Assembly: GCF_030695525.1 (NCBI RefSeq)
Contig: NZ_JAUYSS010000065.1
Location: 1-64,000, forward strand
DNA: 64,000 nucleotides
Reading direction: 5' to 3'
Source of the DNA: Daejeonella sp.
GTDB taxonomy: Bacteria; Bacteroidota; Bacteroidia; Sphingobacteriales; Sphingobacteriaceae
Below, in pieces: positions 38,184 through 49,500 of the stretch. A program made the translations under genes and the position numbers. The notes below the pieces were generated by a model. That model had not been told where the DNA came from and made no database searches. It saw only the letters and a program-made list of their open reading frames with translations. Every line of letters starts with the position of its first letter. The stretch's first letter is position 1.

Positions 38184-39524
38184 TTATCCAAAGATTCCCG
38201 AAGCCTTTTTTCCGTTTTTGATTATCCTGTCAAAAGCCAGCAAACCATGCATCAATTGGCGTGGATAATGATAATGTTCAGCCAGTGCAACCTGTGAATG
38301 TTTTTCAACTTTACGATCACCGCTGCGTATAACAAAAGTATATCCCGGCCGCGAAAATTTATCAGTGATATAGGTTTCAGTTTCAGCAAAGCAATTCAAT
38401 GCCCATGGGTCATTTCCATGTTCAACCATGGTAAGGGCGCCTGCCAGGATCTCTTCCTGTACCCAGCGTGCCTTATTCAAAGAGAAGGTGTTTGTTTCTA
38501 TATTGTCCAGTGAACCAAAATAACCGCCAAAGACATCGTCTTTAGCAATTGTAACATGCCTCTTGAACTGTTTGGAAGCATTTTTAAACAGGGTCGCATC
38601 CTTTCGGAGAACAGCATAATTCATTACAAAGGCAAGCGTTTCGCAGCCATGTCCGATATCGCCAAACCTGGATGCCACCGGGTCTGAAAGAGGCTGAAGA
38701 TCATGTGAAAGAGCCTCATTCAAAACCTTACATTCCGGGTTAATATGATGGTTCATGATCGCATTCACACACCTGTCAGCAATAGTTTCAAGTTCTGCAT
38801 CCTGCCTTTGCCTGAGCATTTGGGTGGCTACGCTTAGCAGAAGCATCCAATGGCCTAAGATTCTTGGACCTTTAATCCGGTTTTCTGCCTTGTATGGATA
38901 TGTAAAATCAGGCCTGTCATAACGAGCAACAGCTTTTAAGACAATATTCTTCGCCAGGTCAAAATATTGTTTTTCGCCGGAAGCTTTTGAATATTCGGCC
39001 AGGCCTTCGGCTACAAAAAGATTACCATAAATATCACCTTCCTTATCCGAAAGTGGCTTTCCCTCTTTGGTGTAATTCGAAATGAAAAAACTGTCATCAG
39101 CTGGTAGATTTTTCAAAATAAAATCCTTCGACTTCCTGGCGATTTCCAGATGCCGGGGATCTTTACCAAAATTGTTATAGAGAAAAGAATAGGTCCATAT
39201 GCCCCGGCCTTCGTACCATGCATTTTTGTTTGTTGATACCCGCTCACCACTTACTAAATTGACTGTACACATGAAACCACCTAAGTCGTGATCTACAATA
39301 ACACGGTCAAGTTTCGGGAGTAAATCGCCGAATAATGCATCCTTATACTTTTCCTTTAATTTTTCAATGTTAAGATCTTCAATTGTTTTAAGACCACCCT
39401 GCCTGAAAATTGAATTACCAGGTTCCGGTTTTGATTCTGCATAAGTGGCAATAGTGCCCATGCTAATTAATCCCAAACTGGCAAGGGTGTTTTGTTTTAT
39501 AAAATGGCGTCTTGAGTGCTTCAT
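38184..39524 (-). CDS. Tat-exported AGE epimerase family protein (paralogue of 18651-20033)
   Basis: 'HSRRHFIKQNTLASLGL' Tat-like; 'VIVDHDLGGFMCTVN...WYEGRGIWTYSFLYNNFG...GHGCETLAFV' aligned with the first copy. Confidence 0.85.
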   Translation of the reverse strand: MKHSRRHFIKQNTLASLGLISMGTIATYAESKPEPGNSIFRQGGLKTIEDLNIEKLKEKYKDALFGDLLPKLDRVIVDHDLGGFMCTVNLVSGERVSTNKNAWYEGRGIWTYSFLYNNFGKDPRHLEIARKSKDFILKNLPADDSFFISNYTKEGKPLSDKEGDIYGNLFVAEGLAEYSKASGEKQYFDLAKNIVLKAVARYDRPDFTYPYKAENRIKGPRILGHWMLLLSVATQMLRQRQDAELETIADRCVNAIMNHHINPECKVLNEALSHDLQPLSDPVASRFGDIGHGCETLAFVMNYAVLRKDATLFKNASKQFKRHVTIAKDDVFGGYFGSLDNIETNTFSLNKARWVQEEILAGALTMVEHGNDPWALNCFAETETYITDKFSRPGYTFVIRSGDRKVEKHSQVALAEHYHYPRQLMHGLLAFDRIIKNGKKASGIFG

Positions 39525-39557
39525 GTTGAAAAACTTTCTGTTGTTTTATACTACATT

Positions 39558-40826
39558 TTATAATTTCTGCAAACGGTTAATGTATTCGCGAAACACCAGG
39601 AAGCCGATTTCAGCACAGTCAGCACCCACAATTGCTGGGATGTCTTCCGGCCGGTGGTATGCAGGAAGGGTTATCCCATCATAACCACGGCTATTGACAT
39701 ACATGGCTTTACCTCCAGATCCCCTGAAGGGAGCTGAATCCATGTTATAACCTTCACCGTCGAAGAGTTTGGGTTCAGCTTTGATATTGAGATCCCGATG
39801 AATAGATGCGATCATATCTTTAATATCATTTTCTCTGGAATAAATTTGAAGATTGGGTCCCCATGTTAGTGAGTCGAAGTTGACGACGAACTTTATATTT
39901 TTCATTGTTCCCTCGCGGTTTCTTTTTTCTGCATAGTGAATGGCTCCAACCTTACCATCTTCTTCGCCACCTGTTGCCATGAAAGTAATTGTGCGATTCG
40001 GGACTGTACCTGAAAAAGAATGAGCCAGCATAAGCATGACAATGACTGAAGCGGTGTTATCATTTGCTCCGGGACTCATGTACGGACTGTCTGCATGTGC
40101 CAGGAAAAGGATTTCTTCAGTGCTTTTTCCGGGAATAGTCGCAATGATGCTTGAGCCTGGCTTTGGCGGCAAAAAACGGGTCTGTACATTCACCATGACA
40201 GGGCTACGGTTCTGAACAGCAGCCTCCAAAGCAGGAACATCCTGCCTGCCGATATTAAAGATGGGATCTGAAGGCTGTGCCGGATCGACATAGCCAATCT
40301 CACGGTCATTCCGGTAAGCTGATGAGGAGATCGCCCTGCCATAAGAATTAACTGTAACTGTTGCTAAAACCTTATCATTGGAATCCACAAGTTTATAAGA
40401 GTTTCCTCTTTCTGCCTTTTTAAGTATTCCAGTGGACCCGCCCTTCGGGGTTCCCGCAATTCCTTTATATGGCATAGTTTCCAGTTCCGTGTTTCCAATA
40501 CGGAACACCGGCCGGCTCGTTGGTTCCCACATAGAAAAAGGAACCCAGTCCTGTACAACCTGTGCAGAAGCCAACCCAAATTCTTTTTTATAGATCAGTG
40601 CCACTTTCTCATATTCCGCGGTCCCAAACCGATGCGGACCTATATCAGTACAAATCGTTTCAAGCAATCTCTTTAGGTAGGCCTCTCTTTTTAGCGGGGT
40701 ATCCACCAGGTGCTGTGAATTAGGCAGGGATTGTCCCAAAAGCTTATAATTACCTGCAAGGGAAAGTAAAATAGCACTGCCCCCCAGCTTTAAAAATTCG
40801 TTTCTTGACAGATATTGTTTCTTCAT
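39558..40826 (-). CDS. Exported M28 family metallopeptidase
   Basis: 'ILFLAHADSPYMSPGANDNTASVIVMLMLAHSF...TFMATGGEEDGKVGAIHYAEK'. Confidence 0.88.
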   Translation of the reverse strand: MKKQYLSRNEFLKLGGSAILLSLAGNYKLLGQSLPNSQHLVDTPLKREAYLKRLLETICTDIGPHRFGTAEYEKVALIYKKEFGLASAQVVQDWVPFSMWEPTSRPVFRIGNTELETMPYKGIAGTPKGGSTGILKKAERGNSYKLVDSNDKVLATVTVNSYGRAISSSAYRNDREIGYVDPAQPSDPIFNIGRQDVPALEAAVQNRSPVMVNVQTRFLPPKPGSSIIATIPGKSTEEILFLAHADSPYMSPGANDNTASVIVMLMLAHSFSGTVPNRTITFMATGGEEDGKVGAIHYAEKRNREGTMKNIKFVVNFDSLTWGPNLQIYSRENDIKDMIASIHRDLNIKAEPKLFDGEGYNMDSAPFRGSGGKAMYVNSRGYDGITLPAYHRPEDIPAIVGADCAEIGFLVFREYINRLQKL

Positions 40827-41096
40827 ATTAAAAGGAGTTTAATAATATGCTTGCATAAGTTCAGGATTGTGGATTAAGCCAATGACTTTGCATTGCACTA
40901 AAGAATAGTACAATCTACAGCCGGATGTCCCATTAAAGTTAATGCTTTTTTTTGTGCTGAAATAAGGCTGGAAAATTCAAGCCTAATGTTTAAGCCTGAA
41001 CCGACTAGTTCGGGCAAATAAAAGCATGAGGCCTTCCTTGAGCTCAGGGTTAATCTGTGCCTCTCTTTCAACAGAGGCTAGTATGCTATATGGGAG

Positions 41097-42218
41097 TCAA
41101 TCTATGGCCACAAATTTCAGGCAAACCGGCTTGTCGACCATAATTTTTTGGCCGCCGGGACTTAATAAGCCTGATTTTTTATCTCTCTTAAAAATTATTA
41201 TTTCATTACTTGCACTGTTAGCAACCAAAAGAAAATTCCCGCTGGGGTCTATTACAAAATTTCGGGGAGTATTTATATTGGTCGTTTGGCGACCTGCATA
41301 TTTCAAAATGCCATTTTTGGCGATGGAATAAATGACTATTTCATTGGCTTCAGCCCGATTTGATCCATATAAAAATTTACCATCAGGTGAGACATGGATA
41401 TCAGCAGCTTCAACTGTACCTTTAAATTCCGGGGAAAGCATTGTAATGGTCTGCTTGGTTTCCAGTATGCCGTCTTTATAATCAAATCCAACAATCGAAG
41501 CTCCCATCTCTAAAATCAGATAGGCATATTTTCCGTTTGGATGGAAAGTTAAGTGTCTTGGACCTCCTCCTTTACTGACACTTACAGAAGAAACTTTTGC
41601 CGGGTATAGGGCCTGAGGTGAAGCTGGATTTATTTCATAAATTTTAACCTGATCTATTCCTAAATCTGCAGCAAGTAAATAGTGTCCATCAGGGGATAAA
41701 ACTACAGCATGAGCATGTGGTTTCGCATTTGAATCTGAACTTTCCTCATGTTGTATCTTTTGTATGTCCGTATCAAGAGAGCCATCTTTTTCAACACGAA
41801 TCGCAGCGATGCTGCCTGAATCGTAATTTGCTGCGAAGACCAATTCCTTATTATCATCTACAGAAACATAGCAAGGTCCATCACCGCCTGAACTGACACT
41901 ATTTAAAAAGTTAAGCTCACCAGTATGGGCATTAAAGGCAAATGACTGAATTGTGCCATTTTCAACTTCACTAACGGAATATAAATTCTTTCTATCCTTA
42001 CTAACAGCCAGATAGGATGGATTTCTTATCCCAAGTGTTTTTGAACGAAAACTTGATTGCCCTGTTTTGGTATTAAAACTATATACATGAATTCCATTTG
42101 TTTTTTCTTTATTTGTATAGGTTCCTACAACAAGATTATAGGTTTCCCCATTATTTGGTTGTGCAATTGCACAGGAGCAAAGTAAGAAAAGGAGTGTGTA
42201 TAAAACTGTAGTTCTCAT
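41097..42218 (-). CDS. Exported lactonase family protein (7-bladed beta-propeller, 6-phosphogluconolactonase-like)
   Basis: 'VGTYTNKEKTNGIHVYSF...NPSYLAVSKDRKNLYSVSE...GGGPRHLTFHPNGKYAYLILE'. Confidence 0.9.
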   Translation of the reverse strand: MRTTVLYTLLFLLCSCAIAQPNNGETYNLVVGTYTNKEKTNGIHVYSFNTKTGQSSFRSKTLGIRNPSYLAVSKDRKNLYSVSEVENGTIQSFAFNAHTGELNFLNSVSSGGDGPCYVSVDDNKELVFAANYDSGSIAAIRVEKDGSLDTDIQKIQHEESSDSNAKPHAHAVVLSPDGHYLLAADLGIDQVKIYEINPASPQALYPAKVSSVSVSKGGGPRHLTFHPNGKYAYLILEMGASIVGFDYKDGILETKQTITMLSPEFKGTVEAADIHVSPDGKFLYGSNRAEANEIVIYSIAKNGILKYAGRQTTNINTPRNFVIDPSGNFLLVANSASNEIIIFKRDKKSGLLSPGGQKIMVDKPVCLKFVAID

Positions 42219-42258
42219 GTATATAGAATTTTTGTTTCAGATTATTTATTTAAAAATC

Positions 42259-43014
42259 TTACCGAAATTTAAGTGTGCCAAAATATTGGGGCAAATGAAA
42301 TTGTGGTTTTGGATGATTGATAGGCGACCATGTAGCATAATGAGGATTGGAGGTGATTTCAGCTATTTTGTAAAAATTCGCTTTCCAGATTACACCTTTT
42401 TTGGGCCGGCTGATTTTTGAATAATTTTCCAGCATATTAAGCGGAATTCTATATTCTACGGTCCATGTTAGTGGTCCCGAAATTTCGGGATCCACTATTT
42501 TTGGTAAGGAATGTCCGATCTCAATCTTTTTTATGTCCTCTGCATTAGGTTTAGGTCCAATACGTGGATTTGGATTGTATTCAAGCAGTGCTGTGCCCCC
42601 GCAATTAACTTCGAGATTAAAAAAAATCAGGGGAAACTCAGTGTTAGGAGAAAAGAAGAATTCTACAGCAGAATCTTTCCATACCGGTCCATTGATTTCT
42701 GTTGTTATACTTCTGACAAAACGATCCTGAACATGAAAAATAACATAAACATTTTCTGAATCATACATCATTTTAGCATGTACAATTGGGCGGAATTCAG
42801 GATTCTTTCGAATGAAATTATTGATCTCAATTGATTTAATTTTCTTCCATTCCCGTTTATCCCAATCCCCATCTATTTTAATAGCATGCTTCAACCTGAC
42901 TATATTGTAGACAGGCTGGAATCCTTCTGAATCCAGCCTGCTTACCTGAGCAATTGCATTATGGCCCAATAATAAGACAATAAATAAGGTTGTAATAGCT
43001 TTTTTGGCTGTCAT
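42259..43014 (-). CDS. Carbohydrate-binding family 9-like exported protein
   Basis: 'HAIKIDGDWDKREWKKIKSIEI...MYDSENVYVIFHVQD...VWKDSAVEFFFSP'. Start chosen at MTAKKAITTLFIVLLLG (signal peptide) rather than the longer ORF. Confidence 0.78.
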   Translation of the reverse strand: MTAKKAITTLFIVLLLGHNAIAQVSRLDSEGFQPVYNIVRLKHAIKIDGDWDKREWKKIKSIEINNFIRKNPEFRPIVHAKMMYDSENVYVIFHVQDRFVRSITTEINGPVWKDSAVEFFFSPNTEFPLIFFNLEVNCGGTALLEYNPNPRIGPKPNAEDIKKIEIGHSLPKIVDPEISGPLTWTVEYRIPLNMLENYSKISRPKKGVIWKANFYKIAEITSNPHYATWSPINHPKPQFHLPQYFGTLKFR

Positions 43015-43081
43015 ACTTGTGTGATAGGGCCAGAGTTTGAAATTTATTATCTGCAAATGCAGGGTCTTTACTTCCTGTATA

Positions 43082-44878
43082 TCACTTTTTTTTACTCCCG
43101 GCATTTCTGACCATATCTACATCGGAGCTCGACACGACACTGGCATTATTCCCAAATTTCTTACGGATATAAGTTGCAATCGAAGCGACGGCATGATCAT
43201 CTAAAAATCCCTTATGGGCAGGCATTAATCCATCCCATTTTTGTCCGTTAACTTTGATTTCGCCCTGCAACCCATTTAAAATTGCATCAAGAAGTCTTGT
43301 CTTATCACCGCTTACCCAATCTGAGCCATCAAGTGGTGGAAAACGGTTATTATCTCCCTTCCCGTCTTTTTGATGACAACTTGCACAATAGGTATTATAT
43401 AGGATACTACCTGCAAGCATATCACCACTCTGGAGTTTGTCTTTAATAGCATCTGGCTCTTTAATATATGATCTTGTTTTACGGGCTTCCATTTTGGCTA
43501 ACTGGGCTTGTCCAAATTTCTCTTTATCACCTTTATACATAATCCGCCAAATCTTTCCTTTATTGGACTCCGATATATACAGCGAACCATCAGGACCTGT
43601 TGATAATCCCATAGGTCTGTAAACAGCATCGCTGGTATTCACTACAGTATCTACTCCAGTAAAGCCATCAGCAAATATTTCTATTTCACCGGTAGCTTTT
43701 CCATTCTCAAAAGGAACAAAACACACGATATAGCCAGCCTGAGGATAAGGTGAGCGGTCTGTTGAACCGTGGAGTGCCACAAAGGCACCTTGTTTGTACC
43801 TTTCAGGGAATTGATTCCCCTGATAGAACATGATATCCATAGGCGCCCAATGACCAGGGAAGCCAATCACAGGAAGATCAAATTCAGCAGCTCTGCCAAT
43901 TATTTTGCCATCCCCACCATAACCCGGTTGCAATACATTCTTTTGGAGAATATGATCATAATATGCATAGGGCCAGCCAAAATCGGAGCCTTCGGTTACT
44001 TTTAACAGAGGTTCAGAAGGGAGTACAGCCCCTTGCCATGCCGAATACAGATCTGGGTAAATGGTATGAAAATTATCAATACCGTTCATCACAGCATATA
44101 AATTGTCATCCAAAGGGCTCCATTGCATTCCAACTACACTTCTGATACCAGTTGCAAATTTATAGCCATCTTTTTGAGTCTGATTATTCTTGTTTGCGTC
44201 AAATCTCCAGATACCGGCGTGATTTATCAGTTCAGGTGAAGGATCTAAACCTTTACCCCCGGGTATGCCAATTGGTCCATATTTAGTAATATCCTGTCCT
44301 GCATCAGAAGGGGATCCAAATGGAACATACATATAGCCTTTACTATCAAAGGCTAGTGGCTTTGTAGTATGCCAGTTCTTGGCCACATTGGTATCAAGAT
44401 CAGTAAGTATTACTTCTGTCCTGCTTGTCGGAACCAGTTCTCCGGGTTTTAACTTATTTCTCAGAACCTGATTAACAGTACTGGTATATAAATAACCATT
44501 GTGAATAGTTACACCCACCGCAGAGCTGCCAACATCTTTATAGTCGCCAAAATAGACGATAGAATCAGCTTTACCATCATTATCCAAATCACGTAATCCA
44601 ACAGTACCCCCAGACCGGTCCATCGCACGGTTAAAAGTTAACTTAACATAAATGTCGCCATTATCGTTAACAGCTAAATGTCTGGCCTTACCAATGCTAT
44701 CCACAACCACTAAAGCCTCAAAATTATCAGGCAAAAAGAGGCCACCATTATCTGCATCAGCTTTAGGCGATTTTTTGGTACCGCTGCATGAAGTGAACAA
44801 AATTAGTAATAGCAGAATGCCCGTTATAAGATTCCGGGAATTTACAATCGGTAAAAAAAATTGTTTTAGTAATTTCAT
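43082..44878 (-). CDS. PQQ-dependent sugar dehydrogenase-like lipoprotein with C-terminal cytochrome c
   Basis: Lipobox 'LFTSC'; propeller 'ATGIRSVVGMQWSPLDDNLYAVMNGIDNFHTIYPDLYS'; heme motif 'YCASCHQKDGKGDN' near C-terminus. Confidence 0.85.
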   Translation of the reverse strand: MKLLKQFFLPIVNSRNLITGILLLLILFTSCSGTKKSPKADADNGGLFLPDNFEALVVVDSIGKARHLAVNDNGDIYVKLTFNRAMDRSGGTVGLRDLDNDGKADSIVYFGDYKDVGSSAVGVTIHNGYLYTSTVNQVLRNKLKPGELVPTSRTEVILTDLDTNVAKNWHTTKPLAFDSKGYMYVPFGSPSDAGQDITKYGPIGIPGGKGLDPSPELINHAGIWRFDANKNNQTQKDGYKFATGIRSVVGMQWSPLDDNLYAVMNGIDNFHTIYPDLYSAWQGAVLPSEPLLKVTEGSDFGWPYAYYDHILQKNVLQPGYGGDGKIIGRAAEFDLPVIGFPGHWAPMDIMFYQGNQFPERYKQGAFVALHGSTDRSPYPQAGYIVCFVPFENGKATGEIEIFADGFTGVDTVVNTSDAVYRPMGLSTGPDGSLYISESNKGKIWRIMYKGDKEKFGQAQLAKMEARKTRSYIKEPDAIKDKLQSGDMLAGSILYNTYCASCHQKDGKGDNNRFPPLDGSDWVSGDKTRLLDAILNGLQGEIKVNGQKWDGLMPAHKGFLDDHAVASIATYIRKKFGNNASVVSSSDVDMVRNAGSKKK

Positions 44879-44909
44879 TGTGACTTCTGATTAAATGTAA
44901 TTTAAATCT

Positions 44910-44938
44910 ATCCCGGAGAATGTAAAAATCTCCGGGAT
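44910..44938. terminator. Intercistronic perfect 10-bp stem-loop downstream of susD 2
   Basis: ATCCCGGAGA-ATGTAAAAA-TCTCCGGGAT. Confidence 0.6.
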
Positions 44939-44965
44939 GAATTTAAAGGTTTTAACTACAATAAT

Positions 44966-46528
44966 TTAATGTTTTACATCCCACCATAATCTAGTGGCAG
45001 CGTTATCCGGGCCACCTAATAATGCTTCTGCTGCTTTTACAGCTGCACCATTTCTGTCCCTGTCATAATTCAGGAATGGGATCCGTCTGATAATCTTATT
45101 TGCAGGAACATCCGGGTTATCTGAATGTATCAGGGGATATAATTTAGGGTACCCTGAGCGTCTGATAGATGCCCATGCTTCATGTCCTTCAGGGAATAAG
45201 GCTATCCATTTTTGGGTAAGTATTTGCTCTCGCTGTTTTTCAGGGACGGAAGCGAATTTTACCGGAATATCCGTCAGCGCCGGGGTATTGAAGTACCCAC
45301 CAGGTGCTTTGGGTAGGTTTGTGCTGTTTAAATAACTAGTTATCGTTGCATTATCAGTTATTCCCCATGTTCTGAGGGACATTTCTATACCTTTTTCATA
45401 CATTGCTTCGGCAGTACCACCCATATTCCATCCATTCAAGGCTCCTTCGGCACGAAGAAAATATGCTTCTGCAGTGTACATCACGGTAGAAGGTGTTTTG
45501 AACATACTACCCGGAAGAAGTGCCTCACTCGGGCCTGAAGTATTATCAGGGTCATTAGCAGGTGCAACAATTTCTGCCACATTCATTCCGTTTCTAACCC
45601 CTGCATATTTGCCGGTATTTACAGCCGGAGCCCAATATTTGCTCATTCTTGGATCGTCATAACCGCCTAATACACTTTCCATTGTAGAACTCATCCTGAA
45701 TTCATTCCAACCGGATTGTCTGTTATATCCGTTATAGTTTACGCCCCCAACTTTAAGATAAGCATCGTCACTTAATTCAGCCATTGTTCCTCCGGCAACA
45801 GCAGCTTCCGCTTCTGTTTTTGCCATTGCAGGTTCTACGTCAGAAATTCTTAAAGCTAAGCGTAAACGCAGTGTATTCGCAAATCTGACCCATTTTCTGT
45901 TATCGCCATTGTAAATTACATCTTTATCTCCATAAGAAGGTTGAGTAATATTAGCATTAAGTACATCAGTTGCTTCTTTTAATTCTTTAAAAAGATCCAT
46001 ATAGATACTTTTTTGGGAATCATAGGATACTACAGTGCTGTCTGAACCAATTTTTGAGTAAGGTATAGGGCCGTAATAATCTGTAGCCCGATGCATTACA
46101 AATACCTTCCAAATTCGTGCGATGGAATTCAAAGCTTTTGTTTCAGGCGTCTTTGTTTCCTTTAAAATTGACATAAGTGGTGGCAAAGACTTAGTATAAG
46201 TTGCGATCCATTGCTCCTGGATCCACTCTTGAGCGATATTGTATCGGTCTGTAGGGTCGAATGTTGCAGTGATTGCTGAATATTGAGCAAACAAATCGGC
46301 AAAAAAGCCTTGTGCGTACTGATATTCTGAAGATGATCTGCCGGAATACATAGCCATGTATTGTGCATTCGTGAATAATCCCTTAACATCACCTGAGTTT
46401 AGCGAAGTTAATCTGGTTGGGTCTGTATTTAATTCCGAATAATTTTTAGTACATCCCGAGCTAATGGCCAGAATTACTAAGCTAAAGCAGAGATATACTC
46501 TGAATTGTGTTAATATTTGATGTTTCAT
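44966..46528 (-). CDS. SusD/RagB-like outer-membrane lipoprotein (SusD_2-like)
   Basis: 'AISSGCTKNYSELNTDPTRLTSLNSGDV...MAMYSGRSSSEYQYAQGFFADLF...QKWIALFPEGHEAWASIRRSGYPKLYP'. Confidence 0.93.
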   Translation of the reverse strand: MKHQILTQFRVYLCFSLVILAISSGCTKNYSELNTDPTRLTSLNSGDVKGLFTNAQYMAMYSGRSSSEYQYAQGFFADLFAQYSAITATFDPTDRYNIAQEWIQEQWIATYTKSLPPLMSILKETKTPETKALNSIARIWKVFVMHRATDYYGPIPYSKIGSDSTVVSYDSQKSIYMDLFKELKEATDVLNANITQPSYGDKDVIYNGDNRKWVRFANTLRLRLALRISDVEPAMAKTEAEAAVAGGTMAELSDDAYLKVGGVNYNGYNRQSGWNEFRMSSTMESVLGGYDDPRMSKYWAPAVNTGKYAGVRNGMNVAEIVAPANDPDNTSGPSEALLPGSMFKTPSTVMYTAEAYFLRAEGALNGWNMGGTAEAMYEKGIEMSLRTWGITDNATITSYLNSTNLPKAPGGYFNTPALTDIPVKFASVPEKQREQILTQKWIALFPEGHEAWASIRRSGYPKLYPLIHSDNPDVPANKIIRRIPFLNYDRDRNGAAVKAAEALLGGPDNAATRLWWDVKH

Positions 46529-46574
46529 TTCGTACGTTTTTAATAATTAATTTATCAAAAGTGGAATTAGATTG

Positions 46575-49500
46575 TCAAAATGACACCTTCAGATTAAGAC
46601 CAAAATTACGGGATGTAGGTAAAGCTGCATATTCTAAACCGCTACCATTTATACCTCTGGTTACTTCCGGATCTATTGGTGCAGCTTTTTTGAAGAAAAA
46701 CAAATTCCTTCCAACTAATGACAATTTTGCACTTTTAATAAACCGATATTTGCTTATTAATTTATCACTAAGCTGATATCCTAAAATAAATTCACGCAAT
46801 CTTGTATTTGTTGACGAATAGCTGTAAAAACCTGCAGAGGGGTATCTGCCTCCTATTAATCCAAAATATTTTTGTGAAGCAACAGCAGTTGTGTTTTTTG
46901 TGCCATCTTCCCTGTATCCATCCAATACAATACCACCTTCACGACCTAATAATGAATTTTTTGAATGGCCATAAGCATCAATAAGTGCCTGTGTGCCACC
47001 AATAACTGTACCTCCCTGCCTGTGATCAATTAAAAAGCTCATGGAAAGATTCTTAAATGAAAACTCATTTGAAAAACCGAGCATATAATCAGGGTTAAAG
47101 TTCCCAACGAACTGATCCAGACCATCTGTCAAAATTGGTGTTCCATCATTTTCAACCAGTTTCCGTCCTTGAGCATCCTCTTTCCAACCTCTGACATACA
47201 TATCACCATAACTGCTGCCTTCGTCAACCTTGATCAGATATACGTTATCTCCCTCTCCAATAACAATTGACTTTATCGTTTCAGTAAGTTCCTTTACCTT
47301 ATTGATATTTTTGGAATAATTTACTCCCATATCCCACCTGAAATTTTTACCCGCAATTGGAGACAAATTAGCAACAAGTTCAACTCCCTGATTTTGAATT
47401 AATCCGGCATTAATATATTTTCTGTCAAATAATGAAGCTGCAGGTAATCCAATTAATAAAAGTTGATTTTTGGTTTGAGTGTTATAGTAGGTAAAATTCA
47501 TTCCTACCCGGTTGTTGAAAAATTTCCAGTCTAATCCGGCTTCGTATGAAGTAGTCAGTTCAGGCTTGTAGGTTCCCAATGACTGAATATTAGGTGTAAT
47601 AATTGCCCCGCCAATACCAACAGAGTAATAGTTCCGATCGAGATATTGAGTTCCACCATAACCTGAATTAGCCATGGTCAGGCTTGCCTTTCCATAGGAT
47701 ACCCATGAAGGTAGTTTAACCATATCTGATACGATTGCAGATAAACCAACAGAAGGATAAAAGTAAGATTGACTTTCGGCAGGCAAAGCTGATGACCAGT
47801 CATTCCTTGCAGTGACATCCAGATACAGATAATTGTTATATGCAAAAGTTGCAGTACCGTAAAGCGATTGAACGCGTGGAGTCCTTCCATCAAGTGTAGT
47901 AAAGAAAGGTGACTTCGCATTTTGCATGTAGAAAAAATTTGGCTTATTTAAACCATTCGCGCTACCGGTAATACTTTCATATTTACTCTCTTGTAATGAA
48001 GCTCCAAAATTTCCTAAAACATCAAATTTATTTCCAAGGTTACGTTTAAAGGACAATAGGGCATCAACATTGATTCCCTGACTTCTGTTTGTACCATAAT
48101 CAAAGTTTGATCCAACCTGACTAAAATAGGAATCGGCATATACTTTTCGGTTGTTGTTTTGAATGGTCTTGTCAATACTACCACGAACCTGAAGATTAAG
48201 CCAATCATTAAATTCATATTTTGCCGAAACCAGACCGAGAACACGATCCCTTTTTTGGTAGTAATTTATTCTGTTTAATGCCCAATATGGATTTACCAGA
48301 ACCGAAGAACCAGGTAACCAGTAGCTTTGCCTTTCAGTACCTGTATTGTCTGTATAGGCAAAGTTTTTCATTTCGTCTAAAGGAATAGAAGTAGGAGCAC
48401 TAAAAATTGAAGGTAATACATAGTTTCCGCTTCCTCCCGGCACTGGGCGGTTGTTTACATCTTCAAAAATATAGCTCATTTTTGTTGAGATAGAAAGTTT
48501 GGATGAGATAGTATTATCTGTTTTAAGATCAACATTGTGTCGTGTAAGATCATTGTTCGTTAGAATACCCTCTGCCATTGTATTCCCGTAGGAGAAATAG
48601 GTTTGCATTTTTTCACCGCCTCCACTAACACTAAGGGTATTATTATATGTTTGGGCAGTTCTGAAAAAATTCTTTAAATTATCTGGCTGTCCCGTTAATG
48701 GAACGCTTTTCCCATTCCAAAGAGTAACCATTTGTCCTGTTGCCTTCGGCCCCCAGCTACGTTCAGAGTTTGAGCTATAAATGCCGGCATCTCCCTGGCC
48801 ATATTCATATTGCAATTCTGGTAGTACCGCCGCTTGATCCAAACCCAGTCCGCTAATGAAGTTAACTACTGTTTGATTAGCTTTTCCTCTTTTAGTGGTA
48901 ATAATGATGGCACCATTTTGGCCCTGACTACCATATAAAGCTGCAGCAGAGGCACCTTTCAGGATGGTCATACTTTCAACTTCATCGGAATTAAGCATTC
49001 CAACGTTTCCGCTTAAAGGGACTCCATCAATTACATATAAAGGTTGATTGCTGTTAGTAATAGAGCGATTCCCCCGAATTAGTACCTTAGAATCACCACC
49101 TGGTCCGGTTGCATCTTTTGTTATGGTAACACCGGCAACTTTTCCTTGTAGTGAATTGATTAAGTTGGTCTCTTTTGCTTCATTCATCTTGTCGCCTTTG
49201 ATGTTTTGAACGGCATAAGTCAGTGATTTGGCTTCCCTCTCAATACCAAGAGCGGTTACAACAATTTCTCCTAGAATCTGAAGATCTTCACGTAAGGTTA
49301 CATTTAATGTAGTTCTGCCATTAACAGCAATTTCCTGGGCTACATATCCTATATAACTGAAAACCAAAATATCAGTATCAGAGGCATTCAGTGAATAATT
49401 CCCCTGCATATCAGTCGCCGTTCCCAGTGCGGAACCCTTGACACGTACACTCACCCCGGGAAGTGACTCACCTTTTGAGTCGACCACCTGCCCCCTGATG

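Noticed and set aside
43015-43104. N-terminal extension of the CBM9-like ORF overlapping the upstream gene
   Set aside because: A clear signal peptide begins at the internal Met (MTAKKAITTLFIVLLLG), so the longer start is unlikely.
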